Assembly (NCBI GenBank): GCA_028719885.1
Contig: JAQYLT010000019.1
Span: 1 to 64,000 of the forward strand
Direction of reading: 5' to 3'
Length of the DNA: 64,000 nucleotides
From: Bacillota bacterium
GTDB lineage: Bacteria > Bacillota > Clostridia > Oscillospirales > Oscillospiraceae
The notes under the pieces are model-generated. The model had not been told where the DNA came from. It worked only from the letters and a program-made list of their open reading frames with translations, and searched no databases. Of the stretch, positions 8,441-19,009 are shown one piece after another (within the stretch, counting starts at the first letter, position 1; each line of letters opens with the position of its first letter). The translations under genes and the position numbers were made by a program.

Positions 8441-9745
8441 ATGAAAATCAATAGCGTAGAAAGAAACGGCAACAATGCCACCGTCGTGGTGGAAATCGAC
8501 AAGGAACTGATGGAAACCGGCGTCAACAAGGCATACATGAAGGCCCGCAAGAGCATTATGATCCCCGGCTTCCGCAAGGGCAAGGCGCCCCGGAAGATGA
8601 TCGAGAGCATGTACGGCGCTCACGTTTTCTATGAAGACGGCCTGGAAGAGATCTTCCCCGAAATCTACGACTTTGCCATTGCCCATCAGGAGGGCTTCAA
8701 GGCTGTTGGCCGTCCCAATCTGGCGGATATGCAGATCAGCGACGACAATGTGGTTACCCTGACCCTCACCACCGAGGTCTATCCCGAGGTCACCCTGGGC
8801 CAGTATAAGGGCCTGGAGGTTGAGAAGGCCGAGGTCACCGTGCCCGATGCTCAGGTGCAGGCCGAGCTGGACCGGATGGCTCAGAATGTTGCCTCCACCG
8901 AGACCGTGGAGCGTCCCGCCCAGATGGGCGACACCGCCAACATCGACTTCGAGGGCTTCGACAACGGCGTTCCTTTCCAGGGCGGCAAGGGCGATAACTT
9001 CGACCTGAAGCTGGGCAGCGGCTCTTTCGTCCCCGGCTTTGAAGAGCAGGTCGTTGGCATGTCCGCCGGTGAGGAGAAGGACATCGACATCACCTTCCCC
9101 GAGGATTACCACAAGGATTTGGCCGGTAAGGCAGTTGTGTTCCATGTGAAGGTGAACAAGGTCACCGTTACCCTGGTGCCTGAGATGGACGACGAGTTTG
9201 CCAAGGACGTTTCCGAGTTCGATACCCTGGATGAGCTGAAGGCCGACATCCGGGCCAAGGCGCTGGAAAAGGCCGAGAAGAATGCCCAGACCAGCTTCGA
9301 GACTGCCTGCGTCGATAAGGCTGCCGAGAATGCCACCGTGGATGTGCCCAACGCTCTGGTGGAGCGGGAGCTGGATGTGCAGATGGAGCGCTTTGCTTAC
9401 CAGCTGCAGATGGGCGGCTACTCCATGGAGCAGTATGCCAAGATGATGGGCGGCGATGTGGCCACCATGCGGAATGCGTTCCGTCCCGGCGCTGAGAAGC
9501 AGGCAAAGATTTCCGTCACTCTGGAGAAGATCGCCGAGGTGGAGAATGTGACCGTTTCCGAGGAGGATATCGCCGCGGAGATCGAGTCCCTGGCCAAGCA
9601 GTATGAGCTGGAGCCCGCCAAGGTCAAGGAGATGGTTCCCGCTGAGGAGCTCACCGAGAGCCTGAAGACCCGTAAGGCTGTTCAGATCATTGTGGACAGC
9701 GCCGTTGCCGTCGCCCCCAAGGCCCAGGAGAAGACGGAGGAATAA
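8441..9745 (+). CDS. tig: Trigger factor
   Basis: A 434-residue ribosome-associated chaperone and peptidyl-prolyl isomerase. The N-terminal domain holds the ribosome-docking signature PGFRKGKAP. The middle FKBP-type domain runs about residues 150-245 ([33 protein letters not shown]). The C-terminal half is the helical substrate cradle. AGGAGG at 8426-8431 fixes the 8441 start. It is followed by clpP and clpX, the usual tig-clpP-clpX order. Confidence 0.96.
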   Translation: MKINSVERNGNNATVVVEIDKELMETGVNKAYMKARKSIMIPGFRKGKAPRKMIESMYGAHVFYEDGLEEIFPEIYDFAIAHQEGFKAVGRPNLADMQISDDNVVTLTLTTEVYPEVTLGQYKGLEVEKAEVTVPDAQVQAELDRMAQNVASTETVERPAQMGDTANIDFEGFDNGVPFQGGKGDNFDLKLGSGSFVPGFEEQVVGMSAGEEKDIDITFPEDYHKDLAGKAVVFHVKVNKVTVTLVPEMDDEFAKDVSEFDTLDELKADIRAKALEKAEKNAQTSFETACVDKAAENATVDVPNALVERELDVQMERFAYQLQMGGYSMEQYAKMMGGDVATMRNAFRPGAEKQAKISVTLEKIAEVENVTVSEEDIAAEIESLAKQYELEPAKVKEMVPAEELTESLKTRKAVQIIVDSAVAVAPKAQEKTEE

Positions 9746-9803
9746 GCAGCCTCCCCAGTGGTTAGAATGTTTCATGCCCATGCCTATGAAAGGAGACATC
9801 ACC

Positions 9804-10385
<582 letters not shown>

Positions 10386-10411
10386 TATTTTAGAAATGAG
10401 GTAACGGGTTC

Positions 10412-11671
10412 ATGGCAAGAAATTCGGAACAGCAGGTTCGCTGCAGCTTCTGCGGGAAGCGGGAGAATCAGGCATCTAAGCTGATTGCCGGCCCAGGCGT
10501 GTATATCTGCAGTGATTGTGTGCGTGCCTGCAACGATCTGCTGCGGGACGAGATCGACCAGGGGCAGAGCGGCGCTCCCTCCATGGAGAAGCTGCCCTCT
10601 CCCGTGGAGATGAAAGCGTTTATGGATCGCTATATCATCGGCCAGGAGGAGGCGAAGGTTGCCCTCTCCGTGGCGGTGTATAATCACTATAAGCGCATTT
10701 ACTTCGGCGGCGATTCCGATGTGGAGCTGCAAAAAAGCAACATTCTTCTTATTGGCCCCACCGGTTCCGGCAAAACCCTCTTTGCTCAGACCCTGGCCAA
10801 AATTTTGGATGTGCCCTTTGCCATTGCAGATGCCACCACCCTGACGGAAGCCGGTTACGTGGGCGACGATGTGGAGAATATTCTGCTTCGTCTGCTCCAG
10901 GCCGCTGACTTTGATGTGGAGCGGGCCCAGACCGGCATCATCTACATTGATGAGATGGATAAAATTGCCCGAAAGAGCGAGAATACCTCCATCACCCGGG
11001 ATGTGTCCGGCGAGGGTGTTCAGCAGGCCCTGCTGAAAATCCTGGAGGGCACCGTTGCCGGAGTTCCCCCCCAGGGCGGGCGGAAGCATCCCCAGCAGGA
11101 GATGATTCAGGTGGATACCACCAACATCCTCTTCATCTGCGGCGGCGCCTTCGACGGCCTGGATAAGATCATCGAGTCCCGGACCGACCGGTCCGCCATC
11201 GGTTTTGATTCCCCTGTGGAGAGTAGGAAAAAGCGGGATGTGGGCAAAATCCTGTCCCAGGTGGAGCCCCATGATCTGCTGAAATTCGGCATCATCCCGG
11301 AGCTGGTGGGTCGGATGCCGGTGATCACCAACCTGCAGAGCCTGACCCAGCAGGACCTGGTTCGCATCCTGGTGGAGCCGAAAAACGCGCTGACCAAGCA
11401 GTATCAGGCGCTTTTGGAGATGGACGGCGTCTCCCTGGAAATCACCGACGAGGCGCTGCAGGCTATTGCCCAGAAAGCGCTGGATCGGGAAATCGGCGCC
11501 CGTGGGCTGCGGGCCATTATGGAAAAAATTATGACCCAGATCATGTATCAGATTCCCTCGGATTTGACCATTCAAAAGGTCGTGATTACGCCGGAATGCG
11601 TAAATGGAGCAGAGGCTTCCATTTTGCGGGACCCCAACCATCCCAGAGAAAAGCTTGCCGGCAAACGATAA
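10412..11671 (+). CDS. clpX: ATP-dependent Clp protease ATPase subunit ClpX
   Basis: 419 residues. An N-terminal C4 zinc finger (CSFCGK...CSDCVRAC) is followed by the AAA+ core: Walker A GPTGSGKT, the pore loop GYVGDD, Walker [10 protein letters not shown] and the RKHPQQE region. ClpX unfolds substrates and passes them to ClpP encoded 26 bases upstream. A terminator at 11689-11715 separates it from lon. Confidence 0.97.
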   Translation: MARNSEQQVRCSFCGKRENQASKLIAGPGVYICSDCVRACNDLLRDEIDQGQSGAPSMEKLPSPVEMKAFMDRYIIGQEEAKVALSVAVYNHYKRIYFGGDSDVELQKSNILLIGPTGSGKTLFAQTLAKILDVPFAIADATTLTEAGYVGDDVENILLRLLQAADFDVERAQTGIIYIDEMDKIARKSENTSITRDVSGEGVQQALLKILEGTVAGVPPQGGRKHPQQEMIQVDTTNILFICGGAFDGLDKIIESRTDRSAIGFDSPVESRKKRDVGKILSQVEPHDLLKFGIIPELVGRMPVITNLQSLTQQDLVRILVEPKNALTKQYQALLEMDGVSLEITDEALQAIAQKALDREIGARGLRAIMEKIMTQIMYQIPSDLTIQKVVITPECVNGAEASILRDPNHPREKLAGKR

Positions 11672-11688
11672 ATCATTCATACGAACGG

Positions 11689-11715
11689 AAGGGGGTAGTG
11701 TTCTATCCCCTTTTT
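11689..11715 (+). terminator. Intrinsic terminator between clpX and lon
   Basis: AAGGGGGTAG / CTATCCCCTT around TGTT, followed by T5. It may be partly read through to lon, whose start lies 29 bases downstream. Confidence 0.7.
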
Positions 11716-11743
11716 CCATTACGCAATAAGGAGGGATTATCCC

Positions 11744-14143
11744 TTGTCTGAGATTACTTATGCAGGCATGATGCCTGTGCTTGCCCTGCGGGGGCTGGCT
11801 GTTTTTCCGGAGCAGACAGTCCATTTTGATGTGGGCAGAGCCAAGTCGGCCCTGGCTTTGGAGGCCGCAATGAAAAAGGATCAGGTGCTTCTCCTGGTTC
11901 CTCAAAAGGATCTGCTGGTGGATGATCCCAAGCTGGCGGATCTCTATGCCGTGGGCACGGTGGTCAAGGTGAAGCAGCTGCTGAACGCGCCGGAGGAAAA
12001 CCTGCGGGTGCTGGTCACCGGACTGACCCGGGGCAGAATCGTGGAAATGCAGCAGACGGAGCCATTCCTCTCTGCGGTGGTGGAATCCATCCCCTGCCCG
12101 GAGGAGACGGATACCCCCAGAAGCAAGGCCCTGCGGCGGGAAGCCTGTACCATGTATAATACTTATGTGGAGCTGACGGAGCATCCGGCCCAGATGGTTC
12201 AGCTTCGGATGCTGGCCAGCAATCAGAACGGCTTTGTGGCCGATTCCATCGCCCAGAATTCCGGCCTGGATTTTCCGGAGAAAGCAAAGCTGCTGCTGCA
12301 GCTGAATCCCACCCGGCGGCTGGAAATGGCCCTTACTTACCTGACCCGGGAGATTGAGGTGCTCCAGCTGGAGTCCGAAATCCAGGACAAAACCCGGTCC
12401 GCCATCGACCAGAATCAGCGGGACTATTATCTGCGGGAGCAGATGCGGGTGATCCGGGATGAGCTGGGAGAGGGAGAAGAGGACGACAATTTTGACGAGG
12501 ATATCGCCAAAATCAAGGGGCTGCATCTGAAAGAGGAATACGAAAAGAAGCTTTTAAAGGATGTCCAGAAGCTTCGCAAGCAGCCCTTTGGCTCCTCCGA
12601 GGCCTCGGTCCTGCGGGGCTATTTGGATACGGTGCTGGACCTGCCCTGGAACAAATGCTCCAAGGAGCGCCTTGACGTCCAGGCCGCCTCCAAAATTCTG
12701 GAGCACGACCATTTCGGGCTGGAAAAGGTGAAGCAGCGGATTTTGGAAACCATTGCCGTCCGGCAGCTGGCGCCCCATATGCCGCCCCAGATTCTTTGCC
12801 TGGTGGGACCTCCCGGCGTGGGTAAAACCTCCATTTCCTATTCCATCGCCCGGAGCCTGAACCGAAAAATGGTCCGTATCTCCCTGGGCGGCGTTCATGA
12901 CGAAGCGGATATCCGGGGTCACCGGAAAACCTACGTGGGCGCAATGCCCGGCCGTATCATGGCAGCCATTGCCCAGGCTGGCACCTCCAATCCGGTGCTG
13001 CTGCTGGATGAAATCGACAAGATGGGCTCCGATTATCGGGGCGACCCCAGCGCCGCCCTGCTGGAGGTGCTGGATTCCGAGCAGAATCATTCCTATCGGG
13101 ATCACTATCTGGAAATCCCCTTTGACCTGTCCAATGTGATGTTTATCACCACAGCCAATACCCTGGATACGGTTCCCAGACCCCTGCTGGATCGGATGGA
13201 GGTCATCGAGCTCACCTCCTATACGGACGAAGAAAAGCTGATGATCGCCAAGAATCACCTGATTCCCAAGCAGCTGTCCAAGCACGGATTGAAAAAATCC
13301 CAGCTGCGAATCACCGATGATGCCATCCGGGAGATCATCGAGTGCTATACCAGGGAGTCCGGCGTCCGGAATTTGGAGCGGGCCATCGGAGACATCTGCC
13401 GCAAGGTGGATATGCAGATTCTGAACCAGGAGGATGCCAAGCGGATTACTGTCAATGCGGCAAGTATGGAAAGCTACCTGGGCGTCCGGAAATACCTGCC
13501 GGAGCACCTGCCCGGTTCCGACCAGGTGGGTCTGGTCACCGGCCTGGCCTGGACCAGCGTGGGGGGCGAAACCCTGGAGGTGGAGGTCAATGTGATGGAG
13601 GGCTCCGGAAAGCTGGAGCTCACTGGCAACCTGGGAGATGTGATGAAAGAATCCGTCCATGCCGCCCTGAGCTACATTCGTGCCAACGCTTCCAAGCTGG
13701 GCGTATCCTCTGATTTCTATAAGACCAAGGATATTCATGTTCACTTCCCGGAGGGCGCGGTTCCCAAGGATGGCCCCTCTGCCGGTGTGACGGTTACCAC
13801 CGCCATTGTGTCCGCCCTTACCGGTATCCCGGTGCGGCGGGATGTGGCCATGACCGGAGAAGTCACCCTGCGGGGAAGAGTGCTCCGGATTGGCGGCCTG
13901 AAAGAAAAAACCATGGCCGCTGTTCGCCACGGCATCCGTACCGTGATTATCCCCGCGGATAATCAGCGTGATTTGGAGGAGATTGACCAGACCGTCCGGA
14001 AAAAGCTGAATTTCATCACCGCGCAGACTGTGGATACGGTTTTGGAGGCAGCCCTGAATCGGCCGACGGACGCCGCGCCTACCGTGCTGGGAGCCATTCC
14101 GGAGGATGCGGCAAAGCTCCACCGGCCCAGCCTGCAGCAGTAA
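11744..14143 (+). CDS. lon: ATP-dependent protease Lon
   Basis: 799 residues, full length. The N-terminal LON substrate domain ([14 protein letters not shown]) leads into a coiled region, the AAA+ module (Walker [10 protein letters not shown], Walker B LLDEIDKM) and the C-terminal peptidase domain with catalytic Ser in [10 protein letters not shown] and Lys in GLKEKTMAA. It uses a TTG start, with AAGGAGGG 10 bases before. No membrane segment is seen, so it is the cytoplasmic LonA type. Confidence 0.96.
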   Translation: MSEITYAGMMPVLALRGLAVFPEQTVHFDVGRAKSALALEAAMKKDQVLLLVPQKDLLVDDPKLADLYAVGTVVKVKQLLNAPEENLRVLVTGLTRGRIVEMQQTEPFLSAVVESIPCPEETDTPRSKALRREACTMYNTYVELTEHPAQMVQLRMLASNQNGFVADSIAQNSGLDFPEKAKLLLQLNPTRRLEMALTYLTREIEVLQLESEIQDKTRSAIDQNQRDYYLREQMRVIRDELGEGEEDDNFDEDIAKIKGLHLKEEYEKKLLKDVQKLRKQPFGSSEASVLRGYLDTVLDLPWNKCSKERLDVQAASKILEHDHFGLEKVKQRILETIAVRQLAPHMPPQILCLVGPPGVGKTSISYSIARSLNRKMVRISLGGVHDEADIRGHRKTYVGAMPGRIMAAIAQAGTSNPVLLLDEIDKMGSDYRGDPSAALLEVLDSEQNHSYRDHYLEIPFDLSNVMFITTANTLDTVPRPLLDRMEVIELTSYTDEEKLMIAKNHLIPKQLSKHGLKKSQLRITDDAIREIIECYTRESGVRNLERAIGDICRKVDMQILNQEDAKRITVNAASMESYLGVRKYLPEHLPGSDQVGLVTGLAWTSVGGETLEVEVNVMEGSGKLELTGNLGDVMKESVHAALSYIRANASKLGVSSDFYKTKDIHVHFPEGAVPKDGPSAGVTVTTAIVSALTGIPVRRDVAMTGEVTLRGRVLRIGGLKEKTMAAVRHGIRTVIIPADNQRDLEEIDQTVRKKLNFITAQTVDTVLEAALNRPTDAAPTVLGAIPEDAAKLHRPSLQQ

Positions 14144-14155
14144 GGGAGGAAGCCC

Positions 14156-14740
14156 ATGAATTTTCAGAATGTGGAATTCCTGATTTCCGCCGCCGCGCCT
14201 AAGGATTTTCCCAGCGCCAGACTTCCGGAGATTGCCTTCGCGGGAAAATCCAATGTGGGGAAATCCTCGGTGATCAACCGGCTTTTGCAGCGAAAGAACT
14301 TTGCCAGAGTGGGGGATAAACCGGGAAAAACAATCCATGTAAACTATTTTACCCTGGATAAAAAGTGCTACTTGGTGGATTTGCCCGGCTATGGGTTTGC
14401 CAAGGTGTCTCAAAGTGAAAAAGAGCGCTGGGGCAAGCTGATGGAGGACTATTTCGCCGCCAATCGGATTACCCTGGGGGTTCTGATTGTGGATTACCGG
14501 CATCCTCCCACGAATAATGACATCACCATGGCCCGGTGGTTCCTGGACAGCGGCTGCCCCTTTGTGGTGGTTGCCAACAAAAAGGATAAGCTGAAAAAAA
14601 GCGAGCTGGAGCCCAATCTGAAAACCATCCGAGAGGATTTGGAGCTTCCGGATAACTGCCCCGTGATTCCGTTCTCCGCCGAGAAAGGCGACGGCCGGGA
14701 GGAACTGGTGCGGCTGATTCTCAACACTGTGGAAACATAA
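14156..14740 (+). CDS. engB: Ribosome biogenesis GTP-binding protein EngB/YsxC
   Basis: A 194-residue GTPase with G1 GKSNVGKSS, G2 region PGKTIHVNYF, G3 VDLPGYGFAK and G4 NKKDKLKK. EngB is an essential factor for late 50S assembly. The position just after lon is the conserved Firmicutes arrangement, and a terminator follows. Confidence 0.96.
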   Translation: MNFQNVEFLISAAAPKDFPSARLPEIAFAGKSNVGKSSVINRLLQRKNFARVGDKPGKTIHVNYFTLDKKCYLVDLPGYGFAKVSQSEKERWGKLMEDYFAANRITLGVLIVDYRHPPTNNDITMARWFLDSGCPFVVVANKKDKLKKSELEPNLKTIREDLELPDNCPVIPFSAEKGDGREELVRLILNTVET

Positions 14741-14746
14741 GAAAAG

Positions 14747-14778
14747 TCCTTGCGGCATCTCTGCTGCAAGGATTTTTT
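14747..14778 (+). terminator. Intrinsic terminator after engB
   Basis: TCCTTGCGGC / GCTGCAAGGA around ATCTCT, followed by T6. The stretch 14779-15149 beyond it shows no convincing gene. Confidence 0.85.
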
Positions 14779-15149
14779 ATCGTTTTTTGGGGAAAGAACC
14801 CTCTATTCCGGCGGGCCCAGTCGGTCAACCAGAAAAATCCGGGTGCTTCCGGAGGAATCGCTGGGTTTCAAACCATGGCGCGGTTTCTTCCCCTGGTTTT
14901 GGATAATGAAACTTGCTTATGGATTTTGCCGCCTGTTTACCGAAAAAATAAGGCCCTGACAAAAGTTTTCCCCCTGTTACCGATGCTTCGGGAGCCCGAG
15001 CCATCTTTCGCAGAGCTTTTGCTCTCATTATGCAGGATGCCGACGCGTAAGGGCGTTCGATTCCCCGGAGGGCAGAGACGGTTAGACCTTTTTCCGCTGG
15101 GAAGCTGTGTATACTGAATCCAAAATCATTTAAGGGAGGATTCAGAAAG

Positions 15150-15389
15150 ATGGGGAAACGGGTTGTTTGTTTGATTTGCGCGGGCTTGCTGCTGGTGGCT
15201 GCCCTTTTCTCTGTGCGGACCTGGGCCCAGGGCTGGGATGCACCCCGCCAGGCTCTGCCCTGCACCGGTCTGCCGAACCTGGCCAAGGGAATCGTAAAGC
15301 ACAGTCCAAATCCGTTGGCATCCGCCATGCTTCTGGTCCTGGCGGGGGTTGCGCTTTCCATGCTCTTTGATAAAAAGAACAAGCGGTGA
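15150..15389 (+). CDS. Small membrane protein, unknown
   Basis: 79 residues with a good GGGAGG site. The N-terminal hydrophobic segment (about 5-26) could be a signal peptide or first membrane helix, and a second helix spans about 58-73 before the basic end DKKNKR. No family is recognised. It lies alone between engB and the pseudouridine synthase. Confidence 0.55.
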   Translation: MGKRVVCLICAGLLLVAALFSVRTWAQGWDAPRQALPCTGLPNLAKGIVKHSPNPLASAMLLVLAGVALSMLFDKKNKR

Positions 15390-15461
15390 ATTCAGACAAG
15401 GCGCCTTCCGGGGCTTGCGGTTTGACCGGAAATCTGGTAAGATAATAAAGAGGTGATTTCC

Positions 15462-16097
15462 GTGGTAGAGGTCTGTTACCAGGATGGGGATATTCTGGTA
15501 TGTGTCAAACCGGCGAGGGTACTTTCTACAGATGAGCCCGGCGGTCTTCCGGAGCTGCTTCGCATGCAGCTGGGCGACCCCGGGGCGGACATCCGAACGG
15601 TTCATCGGCTGGACCGGGTTGTCAGCGGCCTAATGGTTCTGGCCAGAAATCCCCAGGCTGCTTCCCAGCTATCCCGGCAGGTGCGGGAGGGGGAGTTTCA
15701 AAAGACCTATTATGCCGTGGTCCATGGCATCCCGGAGAAAGAAAGAGACACCCTGGAGGACCTTTTGGGCAGGGATAAGGCGCGGAAAATGACCTATGTG
15801 GCAGCCCAGCCCGGCAAGGGCATCCAGCAGGCCAGCCTGAGCTATCAGCTTTTGGGCAGGGCCCAGGGAATGGGAAAACTGGAAATACGCCTCCATACCG
15901 GCAGAACCCACCAAATCCGGGTCCAATTTGCCAGCAGGGGCTTTCCCCTGGTGGGAGAACGAAAATATTCCACCCTGGACGACCCTTGCGAAATCGCGCT
16001 GTATTCTCAATCCATTGGCTTTCGGCATCCCGTTTCCGGAAGTTGGATGAGCTTTCAGCACGAGCCGCCGGAGTGCTTTCCTTGGAGCCTCTTTTAG
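15462..16097 (+). CDS. RluA-family pseudouridine synthase
   Basis: About 211 residues. The catalytic aspartate lies in HRLDRVVSGLMVLAR, and the C-terminal LHTGRTHQIRVQF and GFPLVGERKY motifs are those of RluA enzymes, which isomerise uridine in rRNA or tRNA. No S4 domain is present. The GTG at 15462 is correctly spaced from AGAGG; GTG 15453 is the alternative. The exact RNA target is not predictable. Confidence 0.88.
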   Translation: MVEVCYQDGDILVCVKPARVLSTDEPGGLPELLRMQLGDPGADIRTVHRLDRVVSGLMVLARNPQAASQLSRQVREGEFQKTYYAVVHGIPEKERDTLEDLLGRDKARKMTYVAAQPGKGIQQASLSYQLLGRAQGMGKLEIRLHTGRTHQIRVQFASRGFPLVGERKYSTLDDPCEIALYSQSIGFRHPVSGSWMSFQHEPPECFPWSLF

Positions 16098-16139
16098 TGG
16101 TTGTTCACCCTTTTTGAATCAGAGAAATGAGGTAGCAAT

Positions 16140-16418
16140 ATGAGCCATTATGATTTTTTTCAAAACAAGGAATGTGAGTATTTTCCCTGCCATCCTGGGG
16201 CGGACCCGGAGCAGTTCAGCTGCCTGTTTTGCTATTGCCCCCTGTATGCCCTGGGGGATGACTGCGGCGGCAGCTTTACCTATAACGAAAAGGGAATCAA
16301 GGACTGCTCCCGCTGCCTGCGCCCCCATTGCCGGGAAAATTACGGCATCATCTGCCAAAAACTGCGGGAAGTATTGGAGCTTGTAAAAAAGAATCACAGA
16401 ACCGGTGAAAAACCTTGA
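16140..16418 (+). CDS. Cysteine-rich small domain protein
   Basis: 92 residues with at least nine cysteines in the pattern of the 'cysteine-rich small domain' family (CEYFPCH, CLFCYCPLY, CGG, KDCSRC, PHC). It probably binds zinc. It is found next to varied housekeeping genes in Clostridia and its function is unknown. The tRNA-Ser(CGA) unit begins 48 bases downstream. Confidence 0.8.
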   Translation: MSHYDFFQNKECEYFPCHPGADPEQFSCLFCYCPLYALGDDCGGSFTYNEKGIKDCSRCLRPHCRENYGIICQKLREVLELVKKNHRTGEKP

Positions 16419-16466
16419 TTTTTCCCCAAACGGCTGGTATAATACTCCTGCTGTGAAAAGCGGTAC

Positions 16467-16555
16467 GGAGATGTATCGAAGTGGTCGTAACGAGGCTGAC
16501 TCGAAATCAGTTGTACTTTTGGGTACCGGGGGTTCGAATCCCTCCATCTCCGCCA
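16467..16555 (+). tRNA. tRNA-Ser (CGA)
   Basis: An 89-nt type II tRNA with acceptor GGAGATG/CATCTCC, encoded CCA at 16553-16555, anticodon stem GCTGA/TCAGT with loop CTCGAAA (anticodon CGA), a long variable arm and T-loop GGTTCGAATCC. Confidence 0.95.
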
Positions 16556-16584
16556 GAAGCGCCTCCTTTGGAGGGTAGAGTAAG

Positions 16585-16668
16585 AGATAACGGATAATAG
16601 ATAATAGTGTAAAGATTCGCACTCAGGCTTGAGGCGTTTCTGGTACTATTCTCTATTATCCGTTATCT
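16585..16668. repeat. 24-bp inverted repeat after tRNA-Ser
   Basis: AGATAACGGATAATAG plus eight bases at 16585-16608 are the reverse complement of 16645-16668 with a single mismatch, enclosing a 36-base loop; a T-rich stretch follows. It could terminate the tRNA transcript or be a small palindromic element. Confidence 0.75.
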
Positions 16669-16755
16669 TTTGTTTTTTATCGATCCCCGACGCTTCCCGA
16701 TTTGTGTATCTCGTTTTTCCTCAGCAATTCGGCAAATTGGAAGTTGTAAAGATGT

Positions 16756-16928
16756 TTCGTAGGGAACGGATTTATCCGTTCCGTCCGGTAACTTTTTTAT
16801 GGGGTGCACGTTGAATGGAAAAATGTTGAAAATTGGGACCCTTTACCATCCAATAAACCATGGGTGGTAACTGACGTTTCGGAACGGATAAACCATGTTG
16901 CTCTTGACATAAATCCGTTCCCTACGAA
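16756..16928. mobile_element. MITE-like element with 20-bp terminal inverted repeats
   Basis: TTCGTAGGGAACGGATTTAT at 16756-16775 is perfectly inverted at 16909-16928. A second inverted pair (TTATCCGTTCCG 16772-16783, CGGAACGGATAA 16880-16891) nests inside. The 173-bp unit encodes nothing. Size and structure fit a miniature inverted-repeat element; no target-site duplication was established. Confidence 0.55.
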
Positions 16929-17001
16929 CACGTTGGAAGACATCCCATTCAACAAACTCGTCAAATTCCGATTTATTTCTTTGCTGCATCAAGCCGACAA
17001 A

Positions 17002-17036
17002 AATCCCCTCTTTTGCTTCTGACAAAAGAGGGGATT
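17002..17036. terminator. Strong hairpin, possible terminator
   Basis: AATCCCCTCTTTTG / CAAAAGAGGGGATT, a perfect 14-bp stem with a 7-base loop. There is no U-tract on the + side, so its direction is unclear. Confidence 0.5.
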
Positions 17037-17073
17037 GGCAGAGGATGAGGGATTCGATTTAATAATGGATGCC

Positions 17074-17148
17074 ACCAGTTTTTGAACTGGTAGCTGCAGC
17101 TGTCCACCGGACAGCTGCATTTAGATGGGTTCGAATCCCACACAACGA
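17074..17148. other. Candidate left attachment region (attL)
   Basis: Between the chromosomal repeats and the integrase stop lie two perfect hairpins (ACCAGTT/AACTGGT at 17074-17091, and GCAGCTGTCC/GGACAGCTGC at 17096-17118) and a tRNA T-arm-like stretch TGGGTTCGAATCCCA at 17126-17140. Serine-integrase phages usually carry their att site next to int, and att sites are imperfect palindromes. The right junction is not in the window, so this is inference. Confidence 0.4.
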
Positions 17149-18722
17149 AAAAATAACAGATACCCCGACAGGTATCTGTTATTTTTTGGCAGACCTAAAG
17201 AGAGCTTAAACGAACCGGAGAATACATCTTGCTTTACGTTGTCAACTTCGGAAACTCCGAATTGAATTGTCTGTTTCTCGCCGTAGTAATAGTGAATTTC
17301 AATTTTATCATCAAATAGGATAACTTTTTTTACGAAAGAGTCTATCATATTTTTTTGATATTTTTTGTCGTGAATGTCTCCATATCTATATTTTTCTAGG
17401 GAGAATATAATTTGCTCTTTACTGATTTTGATATTTCTTGATTTCGCTATGGCGAGAGTTTTTTCTAATTCCGCAATATTTGCTTCTACTTCCATCAACC
17501 TGTTCTTAGTTGTCGGGGTGAAGATGCCAGCTTCAATTGCAGCCATGATATTATTCTGCGATTTTCTGCTCTCAGCCAGGCTCTGCTCAATAAGCCCGAC
17601 ATCGGATTCTCCATGTTCCTGCTCCTGGAATTTTACAGCGTTATCCGCAATCCACTGGATCACATCATCCTGTAGGACAACATTCTTAGTCAGTTCAACG
17701 ACTCTTTCTTCAATCCAGTCCCTCCGCACGGTTTCCTTTTTGCAAGTTCTCAACTTGCGGCGTGTCTGGCAGGCATAGTAGTGATGCAGAACGCCACTTT
17801 TCCCTGTCCCTGATTCCCCAACCATATACGCTCCACATAACCCGCAAAACAGTTTCCCGGTGAGCAAGTAGTCTCCATTCTCCCGGTGTCTGCCCTGCGG
17901 GTTCTTTTTATTTCTAAGGAACTCTTGCATGAGAGCGAAATCCTCCTTTGTTATAATTGGCGGTATGGCATCTTTCCTTTCAAAATCCACAAACCGGTAT
18001 GTCCCGATATAGGTGTCATTTCGGAGCATAACCCGGAATGAATTCTTATTCCAGGCGTTTCCGTCCTTTGTCTTAATTCCCCTGGCATTCAGGTCGGCGG
18101 CGATGTCTGCCTGGGGCTCACCCGCCAATACGCGACGGAATATTTCTCTGACGATTTCTGCCTGGTCCGGGTCGATTTCGTGCCGACTGTCCTGCCCCTT
18201 CCGGTAGCCAAACGGAATTCGGCCATTGATTTTCAGGTTTTCAGCATTGTCGTTCATCGCCCGCATGATGTCTTCGGAAAGGTTCTCCGAATAGAACTGA
18301 TTCACGTTCATCATCGTGCGAAGGGCAAAACGGCCGGCAGCAGTGTCTCCAAATTCTTCCTTGCAGTACAAGGTTTTGATACCGAGTTCGTCAAGACGGA
18401 CTTCATACTGCATGGCATTGAACATATTTCGTGCAATGCGGTTGGACTTGTATGCAACAACGACCTGGAATTTCCCTTTTTCTGCATCCCGGAGCATCCG
18501 CTGGAAGGCAGCTCGTTTGTCTGTCTTGCCGGATATGGCGGAATCGGAATAGACATCCACCACCTTCAGATTGTTCGCCTGAGCGAATTCCATGCACTCG
18601 GAAACCTGCTGCTCGATGGATTCTTCTCGTTGGTTGTGGGAGGAATACCGGGCGTAGATCACGGCAGTAAGAGCAACAGATAATTCCCGTTTTCTTGATC
18701 TTTCTCCTCGCTTATACGGCAT
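17121..18722 (-). CDS. Large serine recombinase (prophage integrase)
   Basis: 533 residues from the ATG at 18722 (AGAGGT upstream). The N-terminal resolvase domain has the catalytic serine at about residue 27 in YARYSSHNQ, plus SDSAISGKTD and VVAYKSNRIARN. The recombinase domain and zinc ribbon (CGLCGAYM...CKKETVRRD) follow, then a coiled coil. Such enzymes integrate DNA at short att sites without high-energy cofactors. The reading frame is open upstream to 18806 through an AntA remnant. Its last about 20 residues are encoded by a 17-bp inverted repeat (17148-17187) and a tRNA T-arm-like stretch, suggesting that the 3' end was remodelled at the attachment site. Confidence 0.93.
   Translation of the reverse strand: MPYKRGERSRKRELSVALTAVIYARYSSHNQREESIEQQVSECMEFAQANNLKVVDVYSDSAISGKTDKRAAFQRMLRDAEKGKFQVVVAYKSNRIARNMFNAMQYEVRLDELGIKTLYCKEEFGDTAAGRFALRTMMNVNQFYSENLSEDIMRAMNDNAENLKINGRIPFGYRKGQDSRHEIDPDQAEIVREIFRRVLAGEPQADIAADLNARGIKTKDGNAWNKNSFRVMLRNDTYIGTYRFVDFERKDAIPPIITKEDFALMQEFLRNKKNPQGRHRENGDYLLTGKLFCGLCGAYMVGESGTGKSGVLHHYYACQTRRKLRTCKKETVRRDWIEERVVELTKNVVLQDDVIQWIADNAVKFQEQEHGESDVGLIEQSLAESRKSQNNIMAAIEAGIFTPTTKNRLMEVEANIAELEKTLAIAKSRNIKISKEQIIFSLEKYRYGDIHDKKYQKNMIDSFVKKVILFDDKIEIHYYYGEKQTIQFGVSEVDNVKQDVFSGSFKLSLGLPKNNRYLSGYLLFFRCVGFEPI
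17148..17187. terminator. 17-bp inverted repeat inside the integrase 3' end
   Basis: AAAAAATAACAGATACC at 17148-17164 is perfectly inverted at 17171-17187 around CCGACA, with A/T runs on both sides. It looks like a bidirectional terminator, yet the integrase frame reads through it. Confidence 0.7.
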
Positions 18723-18946
18723 GGTATACCTCTTTCTTCCTAATTGAACCCGGTCATTTTTGAACGGGTTAAAATCTTCGCCTTGAGTAAAACCGTATTC
18801 GCACATTCTGGGAACCAGTGACGATAATTGGTACTGACTTCAAGGAATTCGTGCAGTTCCCGTGCAGATACAGCAGGCTTATCTCCGCTGTAATCAACTC
18901 GGATCAATTGTTCCATTTGATTTACAGAATACGTTATAATCTTCAA
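18723..18946 (-). pseudogene. Broken AntA-type phage antirepressor fragment
   Basis: The frame from 18946 reads VSARELHEFLEVSTNYRHWF, a typical AntA N-terminus. The continuation expected for the family (MCEYGFTQGEDFNPF) is found immediately after it, but in the integrase frame. A single missing base near 18808-18812 explains the shift. The AntA domain then stops and runs into the integrase start. It is therefore a truncated, frameshifted remnant fused end-to-end with int; antirepressor function is unlikely. Confidence 0.7.
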
Positions 18947-19009
18947 TAGTTGTTACATTTTGTAATATTTGTGATACAAGGCTCCTATCAACATGAAAGG
19001 AGGCCAATT

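Noticed and set aside
12554..14758. A 734-codon frame on the minus strand
   Set aside because: Antisense to lon and engB; composition is a mirror of those genes.
17050..17148. A complete type II tRNA
   Set aside because: Anticodon-like, variable-arm-like and T-arm-like hairpins are present, but no acceptor or D-arm complement can be found and the anticodon-like loop has the wrong size.
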